From CAZDKK01 sp964603725 (GTDB taxonomy: Bacteria; Eisenbacteria; RBG-16-71-46; CAIMUX01; WJJG01), in assembly GCA_964603725.1 (NCBI GenBank), contig CAZRWW010000011.1, positions 1 through 64,000 on the forward strand: DNA of 64,000 nucleotides, in the 5' to 3' direction. Every line of letters starts with the position of its first letter. Position 1 is the stretch's first letter. This document shows positions 20,446-27,904 of this stretch, in pieces. The position numbers and the translations under genes were made by a program. Below the pieces are notes generated by a model, which searched no databases, had not been told where the DNA came from, and saw only the letters and a list, made by a program, of their open reading frames with translations.

Positions 20446-20553
20446 CATCCGATCGCGTAGGATCGACCGGATTCTACCACGCAGTGCGCTGTTCGGCCAA
20501 ACGTGCTGCCACCCGGCCAGCCGCTCCCAAAACGGCGGCTGAGCGACTGGCGC

Positions 20554-21990
20554 TCAGGTCGCGGCCGGCGCGGTTCGGGCCGGATCGAGATTCACCCCCC
20601 GCGTCAGCCAGCCCTTGAAGATGAGCGCCACCACGAGGCCCGCCAGGGCGAAGAGGCCGAGGATGAGCCACATTGCCTCCGGCGATCGCCAGAAGGGCAG
20701 CGTGCCGGCCAGAATCTGCGACTGAATGCCCTCCGGGCAGAACCGCTCCAGCATGTGGCCCGAGAGCATGCTGATGAACGTCTTGGCGACGAAGTACGGC
20801 AGCAGGGACATCCCCAGGTAGGATCCCTCCTGCCCCGGCGGCGCGACGGCCGCGGTGTACTCCTGGAGCTTCGGTGACCAGATGATCTCCCCGATCGAGA
20901 GTATGACGAGCTGCGTCACCGTCATGGCCGTATAGGCGGCGACGATCTCGCCGCCGAACCAGCGCCACGGCAAGACCAGCGCGAAGACGGAGATCGAGGA
21001 GATGACGCCGCCGAAAATCAGCATCTTGTAGATGTTGAATCGGTTGGCGATCGGGATGAAGAGAATCAGCCCCACGATGATCAGGATCGGGTTGATCGCC
21101 TGGAACAGGCCCATCGGCGCATCCTGGCCGATCACCCGCAGCCAGTACTTGGGCTGGAGCAGCGCCATGTAGAGGAAGATGGCGCGCACGCCGATCACAC
21201 AGCTCACCAGGACGATGAAGCGCCAGAAGGCGCTCTGGGTGACAACCTCGGTCAGGATCTGCCAGGGCTTCTTGCGCTCGGCGGGCTTCTCCTCCGGAGC
21301 GGCCGTCGCTTCGCCTGGTGCGCGGACCTGGAGCTCGTGGCGGATGAACAGCAGGGTGAGCACGCTGCAGAGGACCGCTCCCACGACGCCGATGTTGATG
21401 ATCCAGGTGTTGTTGATCCTCAGGGTCAGGCGCACGAAGTCGATGACGAATCCACCGAGCGCGGCGCCGACGTTCATGACCAGGTACCACATGCTGAAGC
21501 CGGCGCTGCGGGCGCGACCGCTCGTGTAGCGGCGGACCGCCGCCTGGAACACCGTCTGCACCATCGCCGTGCCGGGCGCCAGCAGCAGGAAGAGCGGCCA
21601 TATCAGGGTCTGGCGGTGCGGCATGCCGTCCCACAGTCCGCACAGCGCGATGCCGCCGCGGGAGATGAGCAGCAAGGCCATCGCCACGTGCATCGCCCTG
21701 CGGATGCCGAGGGAATCGGTGACGAACCCCGAGAAGAAGAGCATGAGCGTCGTGCTGATGGTGAAGACGGTGAAGACGTAGCCGGCGCGCACGTCGGACA
21801 ACCCCAGATTCTCGGACAGGAACACGACGGCGATGTTGAGAAAAGCGAAGTAGGCGAGTGAGTCCAGCAGGTTGATCGCCTGGATGGTCCAGAACTCGCG
21901 CGGGCAGTCCTTCAGGACCTTGAAATCGAGGAAGTAACCCTTGATCAGCTCGAGCGCGGACTTGGATTGCGGCGCGGGCGACGGCTGCAC
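20554..21990 (-). CDS. MFS transporter, possibly POT/PTR-like
   Basis: The product is 478 residues from GTG 21990, with AGGAGG 8 bases upstream. An open frame extends further 5' but lacks a comparable ribosome site and is low in coding character. About 12 hydrophobic helices are visible, including NIAVVFLSENLGLSDVRAGY, the SGFVTDSLGIRRAMHVAMAL loop typical of MFS between helices 2 and 3, and FIVLVSCVIGVRAIFLYMAL. The SPKLQEYTAAVAPPGQEGSY segment and the late SYLGMSLLPYFVAK helix resemble proton-dependent oligopeptide transporters. The substrate is not determinable. It lies upstream of the selenoprotein on the same strand, separated by 193 bases that include a stable hairpin. Confidence 0.8.
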   Translation of the reverse strand: MQPSPAPQSKSALELIKGYFLDFKVLKDCPREFWTIQAINLLDSLAYFAFLNIAVVFLSENLGLSDVRAGYVFTVFTISTTLMLFFSGFVTDSLGIRRAMHVAMALLLISRGGIALCGLWDGMPHRQTLIWPLFLLLAPGTAMVQTVFQAAVRRYTSGRARSAGFSMWYLVMNVGAALGGFVIDFVRLTLRINNTWIINIGVVGAVLCSVLTLLFIRHELQVRAPGEATAAPEEKPAERKKPWQILTEVVTQSAFWRFIVLVSCVIGVRAIFLYMALLQPKYWLRVIGQDAPMGLFQAINPILIIVGLILFIPIANRFNIYKMLIFGGVISSISVFALVLPWRWFGGEIVAAYTAMTVTQLVILSIGEIIWSPKLQEYTAAVAPPGQEGSYLGMSLLPYFVAKTFISMLSGHMLERFCPEGIQSQILAGTLPFWRSPEAMWLILGLFALAGLVVALIFKGWLTRGVNLDPARTAPAAT

Positions 21991-22264
21991 GACGTTTCCC
22001 TCCTGAGGCCGGGCGACTCCCGTCGAGCATCCCCAGAGTGGCGTCACCGCCGCGCCCGACGGAACGACCGCGGAAGCATAGCCCAGTCCGGCCCCCGCTG
22101 CAGCACCGGTGAATGCCGGGGCCAGGCGGGGGGCGGCGGGCCGGCGTGACGCGGGGGCCCGGCAAGTGGGCGGCGGGTCGAGAGCCGGGCGGTGTCCCGG
22201 AACCCTACCCCCGCGCGGGTGTTCGTGACTGCGTGACCCGGGAATCTTCGGGGTCGGAGAGGAG

Positions 22265-23158
22265 ATGGCCATGTCCAACATTCGTCCCGTCGCCCGCGTC
22301 GTGCGGCCGCAGCGCGTCCTCGAAGGCGCGGGGGTGCGCTTGCAGCGCAGCTTCCCGCGCGGCGAGCTCGACAACCTCGACCCGTTCCTGCTCTTCGACC
22401 ACTTCGGCTCGGACGATCCTGCGGATTACCTGGCGGGCTTTCCCATGCACCCCCACCGCGGGATCGAGACGGTCACCTACATGCTCGCCGGCCGCGTCGA
22501 TCATCGCGACAGCCTGGGCAACGCCGGCACGATCGGCGCCGGCGACATCCAGTGGATGACCGCCGGCAGCGGGATAATGCACGAGGAGATGCCCAAGCCG
22601 CACGACGGGCGGATGGAAGGCTTCCAGCTCTGGGTGAGCCTGCCGGCGCGGCTCAAGATGACCGATCCGCGCTACCAGGAGGTGGCGGCGGCCAGCGTCC
22701 CGATGATTCGCGTGGGCGACGCCGACGTGCGCGTCATCGCCGGACAGGTGGACGGCGCGCGCGGCCCGGTGACGGAGATCGCCGCCGATCCGCTCTACCT
22801 CGACGTGCACGTCGGACCCGGGGGGAGCTTCCGGCATGCCGTGAACCCGGCGCATACGGTCTTCGCCTACACGTTCGCGGGCGAGGGCAGCCTGGGAGAC
22901 GCAACGGCCCCCGATCGCCTGCCCGCCGGCACGCCGAGTCTCGTGCTGCTGGGGGATGGCGAGACGGTCGCCGCGGAGGCCGGTGACTCCGGCTTCCGCT
23001 TCCTCCTGATCGCGGGGCTGCCCTTGCGGGAGCCGATCGCGCGCTACGGCCCCTTCGCCATGAACACGCCGGAGGAGATCCGCCAGGCGCTCGCCGACCT
23101 GCGCAACGGGACCTTCGTCCGCTCCAGCCCGCGGGGCGCAGACTCAACGGGGCCGTGA
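22265..23158 (+). CDS. Pirin family bicupin protein
   Basis: The product is 297 residues from ATG 22265; ATG 22271 two codons later is also possible, and GGAGAGG precedes both. The pirin N-terminal cupin is clear: DPFLLFDHFGSDDP, GFPMHPHRGIETVTYMLAGR, HRDSLGNAGTIGAGDIQWMT and AGSGIMHEEMP. The His pair of HPHRG, a later His and the Glu of GIMHEE match the Fe-binding residues of pirin and YhhW. The C-terminal pirin domain contains FLLIAGLPLREPIARYGPF. Family members include quercetinase-like enzymes and redox-sensitive regulators; the substrate here is unknown. It is convergent with the yedF operon, leaving only 20 bases between stops. Confidence 0.92.
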   Translation: MAMSNIRPVARVVRPQRVLEGAGVRLQRSFPRGELDNLDPFLLFDHFGSDDPADYLAGFPMHPHRGIETVTYMLAGRVDHRDSLGNAGTIGAGDIQWMTAGSGIMHEEMPKPHDGRMEGFQLWVSLPARLKMTDPRYQEVAAASVPMIRVGDADVRVIAGQVDGARGPVTEIAADPLYLDVHVGPGGSFRHAVNPAHTVFAYTFAGEGSLGDATAPDRLPAGTPSLVLLGDGETVAAEAGDSGFRFLLIAGLPLREPIARYGPFAMNTPEEIRQALADLRNGTFVRSSPRGADSTGP

Positions 23159-23178
23159 GCGGCAGCCCGCGCTCTCCG

Positions 23179-23823
23179 TCACCGCACGCTGAGAACTCGA
23201 TCCGCCGCCGACAGCAGGCTGACGATCCGGAACATGTTGGTCACGGTCCCGACCCTGAGCTTATCCTTGAGCCCATAGAAATCGAGGCAAGTTCCGCAGG
23301 AGAGGATCTCGATGCCTCGCTCGGCCAGCTCGCCGAGATCGCCGAGGACCGGCGAGCCCTCGGTCGTCAACCGTACGCCGCTGTTGACGAAGACGACCGC
23401 GCTGGGCGGGGGCTCGACCTCCTTGAGCGTGAAGACGAACATGCGCGCCAGCGTCGCGCCCAGCTCGGCATCGCCGTCGCCGAATTGGGCGGACGAGATC
23501 AGCGCCACATTGCCGCATCCGCCCGCCGCGCCGGCCACCGCCCCGGCGGGTGCCGCCTCAGTCTCGGCGCCGGCCGATGATCCGCCCGGCTGGCGCGCCG
23601 CGCTCGCCGCCGAGATGCTGAGATGGAACTCCGACGCCGAGATCTCTCGCACTTCCACTTGCCGGCCCAGCGAGCGTGCCAGGCGTCCGACATTCTCGAC
23701 GGCCGCATGATTGTCGACGATCACCCGCGTGCCGGCTTCGGGAGTCGCCAGCAGCAACCGGCGCGTCTCGACCACCGGCAAGGGGCACGCCTTCCCGCGC
23801 GCGTCCAACACCTGCTCCTTCAT
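23179..23823 (-). CDS. yedF: Sulfurtransferase-like selenium metabolism protein YedF
   Basis: The product is 214 residues. An N-terminal TusA-like domain (residues 1-75) carries the Cys-Pro motif DARGKACPLPVVETRR with Cys13. A Gly/Ala-rich linker leads to a DsrE-like C-terminal domain (about 105-214) with GCGNVALIS, MFVFTLKE, VVFVNSGVRLT and ILSCGTCLDFYGL. This two-domain layout is that of the YedF family (TIGR03527), which tracks with selenium-using genomes. ATG 23823 has AGGAGG 4 bases upstream and overlaps the activase stop as ATGA, so translation is coupled. It probably handles a persulfide or selenopersulfide carried on the Cys residues. It supports Sec use in this organism. Confidence 0.9.
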   Translation of the reverse strand: MKEQVLDARGKACPLPVVETRRLLLATPEAGTRVIVDNHAAVENVGRLARSLGRQVEVREISASEFHLSISAASAARQPGGSSAGAETEAAPAGAVAGAAGGCGNVALISSAQFGDGDAELGATLARMFVFTLKEVEPPPSAVVFVNSGVRLTTEGSPVLGDLGELAERGIEILSCGTCLDFYGLKDKLRVGTVTNMFRIVSLLSAADRVLSVR

Positions 23824-24614
23824 CGCACCTCCTGCCCACCCTCGGCGCCGACCGAACGGCCCAGCGCCCGCTCCGCCGCCAGCAGCGCGGCGCCGAAGGC
23901 TCCCACCATCTCCGGCTGCCGCGGCACGTGCACCGGTCGCCCCAGTTCCGTTTCGAGCAGATGCACCAGGCACGGATTGCGCGCGGCCCCGCCCGTGAAG
24001 ACCAGCGGGCCCTCGGCGCGGACGCGCCGGATCATGCCGACCGTGCGCTGGTGGATCGCCTCGTGCACCGCGCGGGCGATTTCCTCCCGGCGCCGGCCCT
24101 GCGTCATCAGCCCGACCACCTCGGACTCGGCGAACACCGCACACATGCTGCTCAGGCGCACCGTGTTCGCGCCAGCCTTGGCCGCCGCGCCGAAATCGCC
24201 GATATCATAGCCCAGCGCGCCCGCCATCATCTCCAGGAACCGGCCCGCGCCGGCCGCGCAGCGGTCGTTCATCTCGAAACGTGCCACCCGGCCGCCGGCG
24301 TCCAGCGCGATCACCTTGGTATCCTGGCCGCCGATGTCGAGCACCGCCGCGCACCCCGGGTGCAGCGCCCAGGCCCCGCGAGCGTGCGCGCGTATCTCCG
24401 TCACGGTCGGCGCGGAGAAGCGCACCTCGGCCAGGGCGCGGCCGTAGCCGGTCACCATCAGCGCGTCGTATCCCCCCGCCTGGAGCAGGCGTGCGCAGTC
24501 CTGCTCCACGGCGGGTGTCGTGTCGAAGCGCACGCCGGAGACGACCGCGCCTTGCCCGTCGACGATCACGAACTCGACGGTTCGCGATCCGATGTCCAGC
24601 CCTGCAGATCTCAC
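23820..24614 (-). CDS. Acyl-CoA dehydratase activase-like ATPase (HgdC/BadF family)
   Basis: The product is 264 residues from GTG 24614. ASKHA-fold motifs are clear: GLDIGSRTVEFVIVDGQG (phosphate 1), LDIGGQDTKVI (phosphate 2) and FTGGAARNPCL (adenosine). Cys119 in NDRCAAGAGRF and Cys158 in SSMCAVFAESE match the two Cys residues per subunit that bridge a [4Fe-4S] cluster across the homodimer in HgdC-type activators. It should transfer an electron, driven by ATP hydrolysis, to the dehydratase-like protein encoded 42 bases upstream. Middle gene of a three-gene operon; its stop overlaps the yedF start. Confidence 0.92.
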   Translation of the reverse strand: MRSAGLDIGSRTVEFVIVDGQGAVVSGVRFDTTPAVEQDCARLLQAGGYDALMVTGYGRALAEVRFSAPTVTEIRAHARGAWALHPGCAAVLDIGGQDTKVIALDAGGRVARFEMNDRCAAGAGRFLEMMAGALGYDIGDFGAAAKAGANTVRLSSMCAVFAESEVVGLMTQGRRREEIARAVHEAIHQRTVGMIRRVRAEGPLVFTGGAARNPCLVHLLETELGRPVHVPRQPEMVGAFGAALLAAERALGRSVGAEGGQEVR

Positions 24615-24655
24615 CGCCCATCCATCCCCGGCCCGCCTCGGCCCGGGCCGGCGGC

Positions 24656-25942
24656 TCAGCGCCCGCCCAGCATTTCCAGGAAGGCCTGGACGCGGGTCTC
24701 TATCTGGGCCATGTCCTCCATCGAGTAGTCCGTCTCAACCTTGAGCAGGGGAATGCTCTCGCGGCCCAGACGTCGCTCGACGCTGGCGGCCTCGATGGTG
24801 TAGGGCGCGCAGAACTGCAGCGCATAGTGGATCACGCCGGCGGCATGATACCCGCGCGCCATCTCCACGATGTGCTCGACCCGCTCCTCATTGGGCGTGA
24901 AGCACGCGCAATCGATGTCGATGTAGCGCGCGGCAATCGCATCGAGCATTCCGTCGAGCGTCCCGCGTTCGGGGTCGACCAGATTGCGCGTCCCGCGCTC
25001 GCCGACGCACGACTCTTCGCCCACGATCACCGCACCGTTCTTCTCGACCACGAAGGGCAGCTTCCAGTTGGGAGCAGCCATGGGGCAACCGGAGACGAGC
25101 ACGCGCGGGGCCGCTTCCGACGCGACGCCGATGCGCTGGGCCACGCGCTGCTCCAGCTCGTCGCAGAGCTCGTTCACCTTCTGAGTGAACCGCGCCGGGT
25201 CGTCATAGAATTGGATCTGATTGATGAGCAGCGCGTCGCGCCCCGAGATCGGAGCGGGACTGGCGGCGCGCAGTCGGTTCAGCCGGTGCAGCGCGGCCCG
25301 CTTGGCGTTCACGGTGCGGATGCCGGCTTGCAGGGACTCCGCCGTGATCTTGCGCCCCGCCGTCTCCTCGAGCTTCTCCGCGAGCCGTCCGAGCTCGCCG
25401 CGCCAGAGCGCGCGCCCGGCCGGGGTCTTCATGTGTGGCACTTCCACGACGAACGTCGGCTTGTACTCGTTGAAGAGCTCGTAGGCCTTCTTCTTGCCGT
25501 CGCACGTCGTCTCGCCGATGACCAAGTCGGCGGCCGAGACATAGGGGCAGAGATGGGACATCGTGAAGCCGAAGAAGGACTTGATCAGGGCACAGGTGTT
25601 GCGCGGCAGGATCGTCTCGGCCTGCGCGGTTCCGATCTCCGCTCCGGCGCACAGGCCGATGCAGACGCCGCCCACGGCCAGAACCAGCTCCTCCGGCACA
25701 TACAGGCAGAAGGTCCCGATCACCGGGCGCCCTGCCTGCTTGGCTTCGAGCAGTTCCTTGATCCGCAGACCGTGGATCTCGGAGATGACGAAGTCGAAGT
25801 AGCCCATCCCCGCGGGCCGATTGGGCTGCGACAGGTAGATGCCCTGGTAGGCCTCGCCCAGGACCTTGAGCAAACCGTCGTGGGCCTCGAGGTCGAGCCC
25901 CAGCGACTTCCACATTGGCCGATAGTCGACGGCGTTTCCCAT
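24656..25942 (-). CDS. Double-cubane-cluster / 2-hydroxyacyl-CoA dehydratase-like reductase
   Basis: The product is 428 residues from ATG 25942, with GGGAGG 9 bases upstream. It belongs to the HgdB/HgdC-D-like superfamily. Conserved Cys residues lie in GTFCLYVPEEL (Cys79), VCIGLC (94, 98), MSHLCPYV (132) and ETTCDGKKKAYE (147), and later in SGCPMAAPNWK, GEESCVGERG, DCACFTPNEER and QFCAPYTIEA. A single subunit of about 430 residues paired with one activase fits the double-cubane [8Fe-9S] protein group better than the two-subunit hydroxyacyl-CoA dehydratases. The substrate is unknown; the family reduces difficult small molecules anaerobically. First gene of the operon with the activase and yedF. 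Confidence 0.88.
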   Translation of the reverse strand: MGNAVDYRPMWKSLGLDLEAHDGLLKVLGEAYQGIYLSQPNRPAGMGYFDFVISEIHGLRIKELLEAKQAGRPVIGTFCLYVPEELVLAVGGVCIGLCAGAEIGTAQAETILPRNTCALIKSFFGFTMSHLCPYVSAADLVIGETTCDGKKKAYELFNEYKPTFVVEVPHMKTPAGRALWRGELGRLAEKLEETAGRKITAESLQAGIRTVNAKRAALHRLNRLRAASPAPISGRDALLINQIQFYDDPARFTQKVNELCDELEQRVAQRIGVASEAAPRVLVSGCPMAAPNWKLPFVVEKNGAVIVGEESCVGERGTRNLVDPERGTLDGMLDAIAARYIDIDCACFTPNEERVEHIVEMARGYHAAGVIHYALQFCAPYTIEAASVERRLGRESIPLLKVETDYSMEDMAQIETRVQAFLEMLGGR

Positions 25943-26198
25943 GTCTCTGCGCCTCCCTGGGTCGTGCAGACCCGCTTGCAGGGGCGAAGGATCCGGGATC
26001 AGGGATGCGCCGCGCGGCATGCCCGCCGCCGTCCGCGGCGCCAAGGCCGCCCGGCGTGCCACCAGGTGCGAGGCTTGCCGCTCAACAACGAATGAAACCT
26101 GCGCGGGAGGCGGGAATCGCGGAGGGACTCCGTTACTCGGAGCCGAGGGGTGTGGACCCGGTCCCGGCTCCGGCAACCCGCCGCCGGCAGGTCACCCC

Positions 26199-26222
26199 GT
26201 GGAGCGCGGACCTGCGCTCCAC
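26199..26222. terminator. Perfect 9-bp hairpin, no T tract
   Basis: GTGGAGCGC and GCGCTCCAC flank the loop GGACCT. It lies about 255 bases upstream of the dehydratase start. It may be a regulatory or factor-assisted terminator structure; its role is unproven. Confidence 0.4.
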
Positions 26223-26872
26223 CGCGGCGCCTCACAGCAGCAGGCTGCTATGGCTCCTGTACCGGATCATCCACCGAACCTCAATCGTTGAAGGGCCGAA
26301 GATCTTGTGCCTGAACGGGCAAAGGGCCGAAGTCCTTCCCGATCCAGAGTGATGGTACCCGGAGGTCGGGGTCGCGTCAACCCGGCAGAGAACACCGCCA
26401 CCGTGGGTGGTGCGATCGGCCGCTGCCCAGTGTGGACGCCGGTTTCTCCCGCTGCCTCTTGCTCAACGCCCGCCGCAGCGCTATCATGGATGCAGGTCGA
26501 CTCGCACAGAGGGAGTCCAATGTCATCAGGGTCGTTCAGGAAATCGTTTGTTGCCACTTGAACACCTTCAGGGAAGTCGGTCCGGCTTCCCCGGGGTGTT
26601 CACGGCAACGGGCCGCCCGCCTCCGGATAGCGGATTCTCTCGCGTCTGGATGCCGCGGCTCCGGCTTCCAGACGAGGGAGGTTCGCTCTGGCTCTCGTGG
26701 TCACAAGCCTCCTGTACCCGTCGCCGAGTTCGGACCTCGATCTCCTGGTACCCGGCCTCCCGGATCTTCCATTCATCGTCCCATCCGCGAACAGGGCACG
26801 TGATCCTCCCACCGTCCTGGAGAACGAGTCATCGTGCCCAGCAACAACCCAGGGAGAGCCATGGCATTTCCA

Positions 26873-26899
26873 GGAGATATCTCCAAGAGATACCTCCAA
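26873..26899 (+). repeat. Palindrome and 13-bp tandem repeat at the SelB-domain ribosome site
   Basis: GGAGATATCTCC at 26873-26884 is a perfect palindrome. The 13-base units GAGATATCTCCAA and GAGATACCTCCAA follow at 26874 and 26887, running into the AGAGG ribosome site at 26903. CTCC elements could pair with the GGAG of neighbouring units, or the palindrome could be an operator. Confidence 0.5.
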
Positions 26900-26915
26900 G
26901 AGAGAGGAAACAGAG

Positions 26916-27770
26916 ATGCACACGGACCGACACGACACATCGCAGCAACTGGAAGAACCCCTCATCCAGATTCTCCAGGAGGCAAGGAGACATCCGATTT
27001 CATTCAAGAGAATCCACAAAGAGCTCGCGCGCAAGGTGGACGCCTGCCGAGCCCAGAGAGTCCTGTCTGCCCTGACGGGCCTGGTCAAGAGCGGAGCCGT
27101 GATGAGCTATGGGCAAGGCGAAAGTGCCGAGTTCTACTGGACTGCCAACATGGATCGCCTGAAAGCGCGGCTGTGCGCGGTTCTCCGCGCCCATCACGCC
27201 AGGTATCCCTATGAGCCCGGGATGAGCGCCGGGGAGATCCGGAGGAACTTCTCGGAGGGCCAGACCATCAACGCGAATCGGAACATCGACACGCGTCTCT
27301 TTGAGCTGACGGTCTCGACCTGCAAGCATGATGGAGTCGTCGCAGAGGGGAACTGCGGCTTGTGACTGGCGGAGTTCACACCGCGGTCGCGGGATGACGA
27401 GGTCTACACAAGATGGGAGCAGCGCGTGGCCAGCAGCGCCGGCAGGGAGCTCTGTGCCCGCTTCAAGTACGAAGAGCTGGCGCTTCAGTTGGGGGTGGAC
27501 ACAAGGCAGGCCAAGGCAGTGGTCGGCGGGATGCTGAAGGCCGGCAAGCTGATCGAAATCGAGAAGGACTGCTTCACCATCCCCGCCGTCGTGGAGCATG
27601 CCAAGAGCATTCTGGCCGAGGAATTCAGCCGCCGGCCGCGCTTGCGCGCCGGCGAGATCACGGTCTTGCTGGGTCATACTCGCAGAACGACCGTGCCGCT
27701 GCTGGAGTACCTGGACAGAATCGGGTTTACTCGCCGAGACGGCGACTACCGAGAGCGGGGGGTGCTGTGA
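26916..27770 (+). CDS. Orphan SelB domain IV (four winged helices) with internal in-frame UGA
   Basis: ATG 26916 has AGAGG 8 bases upstream. The frame runs to the stop at 27770 with one UGA at 27363-27365 (codon 150 of 284). The product matches only the C-terminal SECIS-binding part of SelB: winged helix 1 (about 11-80), 2 (83-150; RLCAVLRAHHARYPYEPGM), 3 (165-220; RFKYEELALQLGV) and 4 (223-284; LLEYLDRIGFTRRDGDY). The three EF-Tu-like GTPase domains are absent, and no GTPase motif is seen upstream. The UGA follows CGL in a redox-like C-x-x-U context and is followed by a SECIS-like hairpin. Alternatively it is a CGA-to-TGA nonsense change, since Arg fits the SelB pattern there. A second product could restart near GTG 27426. 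Confidence 0.7.
27363..27397 (+). promoter_or_regulatory. In-frame UGA with SECIS-like hairpin inside the SelB-domain gene
   Basis: UGA at 27363 is followed by CCGC-GGUC-GCGG at 27381-27392. The loop lies 20-23 bases downstream with G at positions 1 and 2, and an outer UCA/UGA pairing (27376-27378 with 27395-27397) extends it. The geometry is close to that at the Omp28-like selenoprotein. A chance hairpin cannot be excluded. Confidence 0.4.
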
Positions 27771-27780
27771 AGCCCACTCA

Positions 27781-27798
27781 GGGCGTCAGTTGACGCCC
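27781..27798 (+). terminator. Hairpin directly after the SelB-domain gene
   Basis: GGGCGTCA and TGACGCCC form an 8-bp inverted repeat with a 2-base spacer, 11 bases past the stop. No T tract follows. Confidence 0.45.
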
Positions 27799-27806
27799 GC
27801 GGCACG

Positions 27807-27892
27807 GCGCTGAGACGCGCGCCGGGCAGCCACGCGGCCGACTGGCCGCCGGACCGTGGCCCTTGGCTGCCCTCACCGGCGCGTCTCAGCGC
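27807..27892. terminator. Long inverted repeat between convergent genes, likely bidirectional terminator
   Basis: GCGCTGAGACGCGC at 27807-27820 pairs perfectly with GCGCGTCTCAGCGC at 27879-27892. Inner arms GGGCAGCC (27824-27831) and GGCTGCCC (27865-27872) also pair. It lies between the SelB-domain stop and the stop of the convergent exported protein, so it could serve both directions, although T tracts are lacking. Confidence 0.6.
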
Positions 27893-27904
27893 GGCCAAGC
27901 CCTC

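Larger units (their letters stand above)
25943..26915. other. 973-base intergenic region between divergent genes
   Basis: I see no convincing protein gene or tRNA here. Frames are short and lack family motifs, and composition is less GC-biased than in neighbouring genes. It must hold the promoters of the dehydratase-activase-yedF operon (leftward) and of the SelB-domain gene (rightward). Contents noted: a 9-bp hairpin at 26199-26222, two copies of AAGGGCCGAAG near 26290 and 26321, and a 12-bp palindrome with 13-bp repeats at 26873-26899. Confidence 0.6.

Noticed and set aside
20256..20480. Reading the segment as a complete small 74-residue protein starting at 20480
   Set aside because: The best ribosome site and signal peptide start at 20360, and the frame continues with homology past the UGA, so the small protein is an artefact of treating UGA as stop.
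26480..26510. T-arm-like GGTCGACTC considered as part of a tRNA-Sec gene
   Set aside because: No 5-bp T stem, no UCA anticodon loop and no long variable arm or matching acceptor stem on either strand.
26176..26915. Search for SelB GTPase domains upstream of the SelB domain IV gene
   Set aside because: No HVDHGKT-like, DTPGH-like or NKxD-like motif in any frame, so no evidence for a frameshifted full-length selB here.
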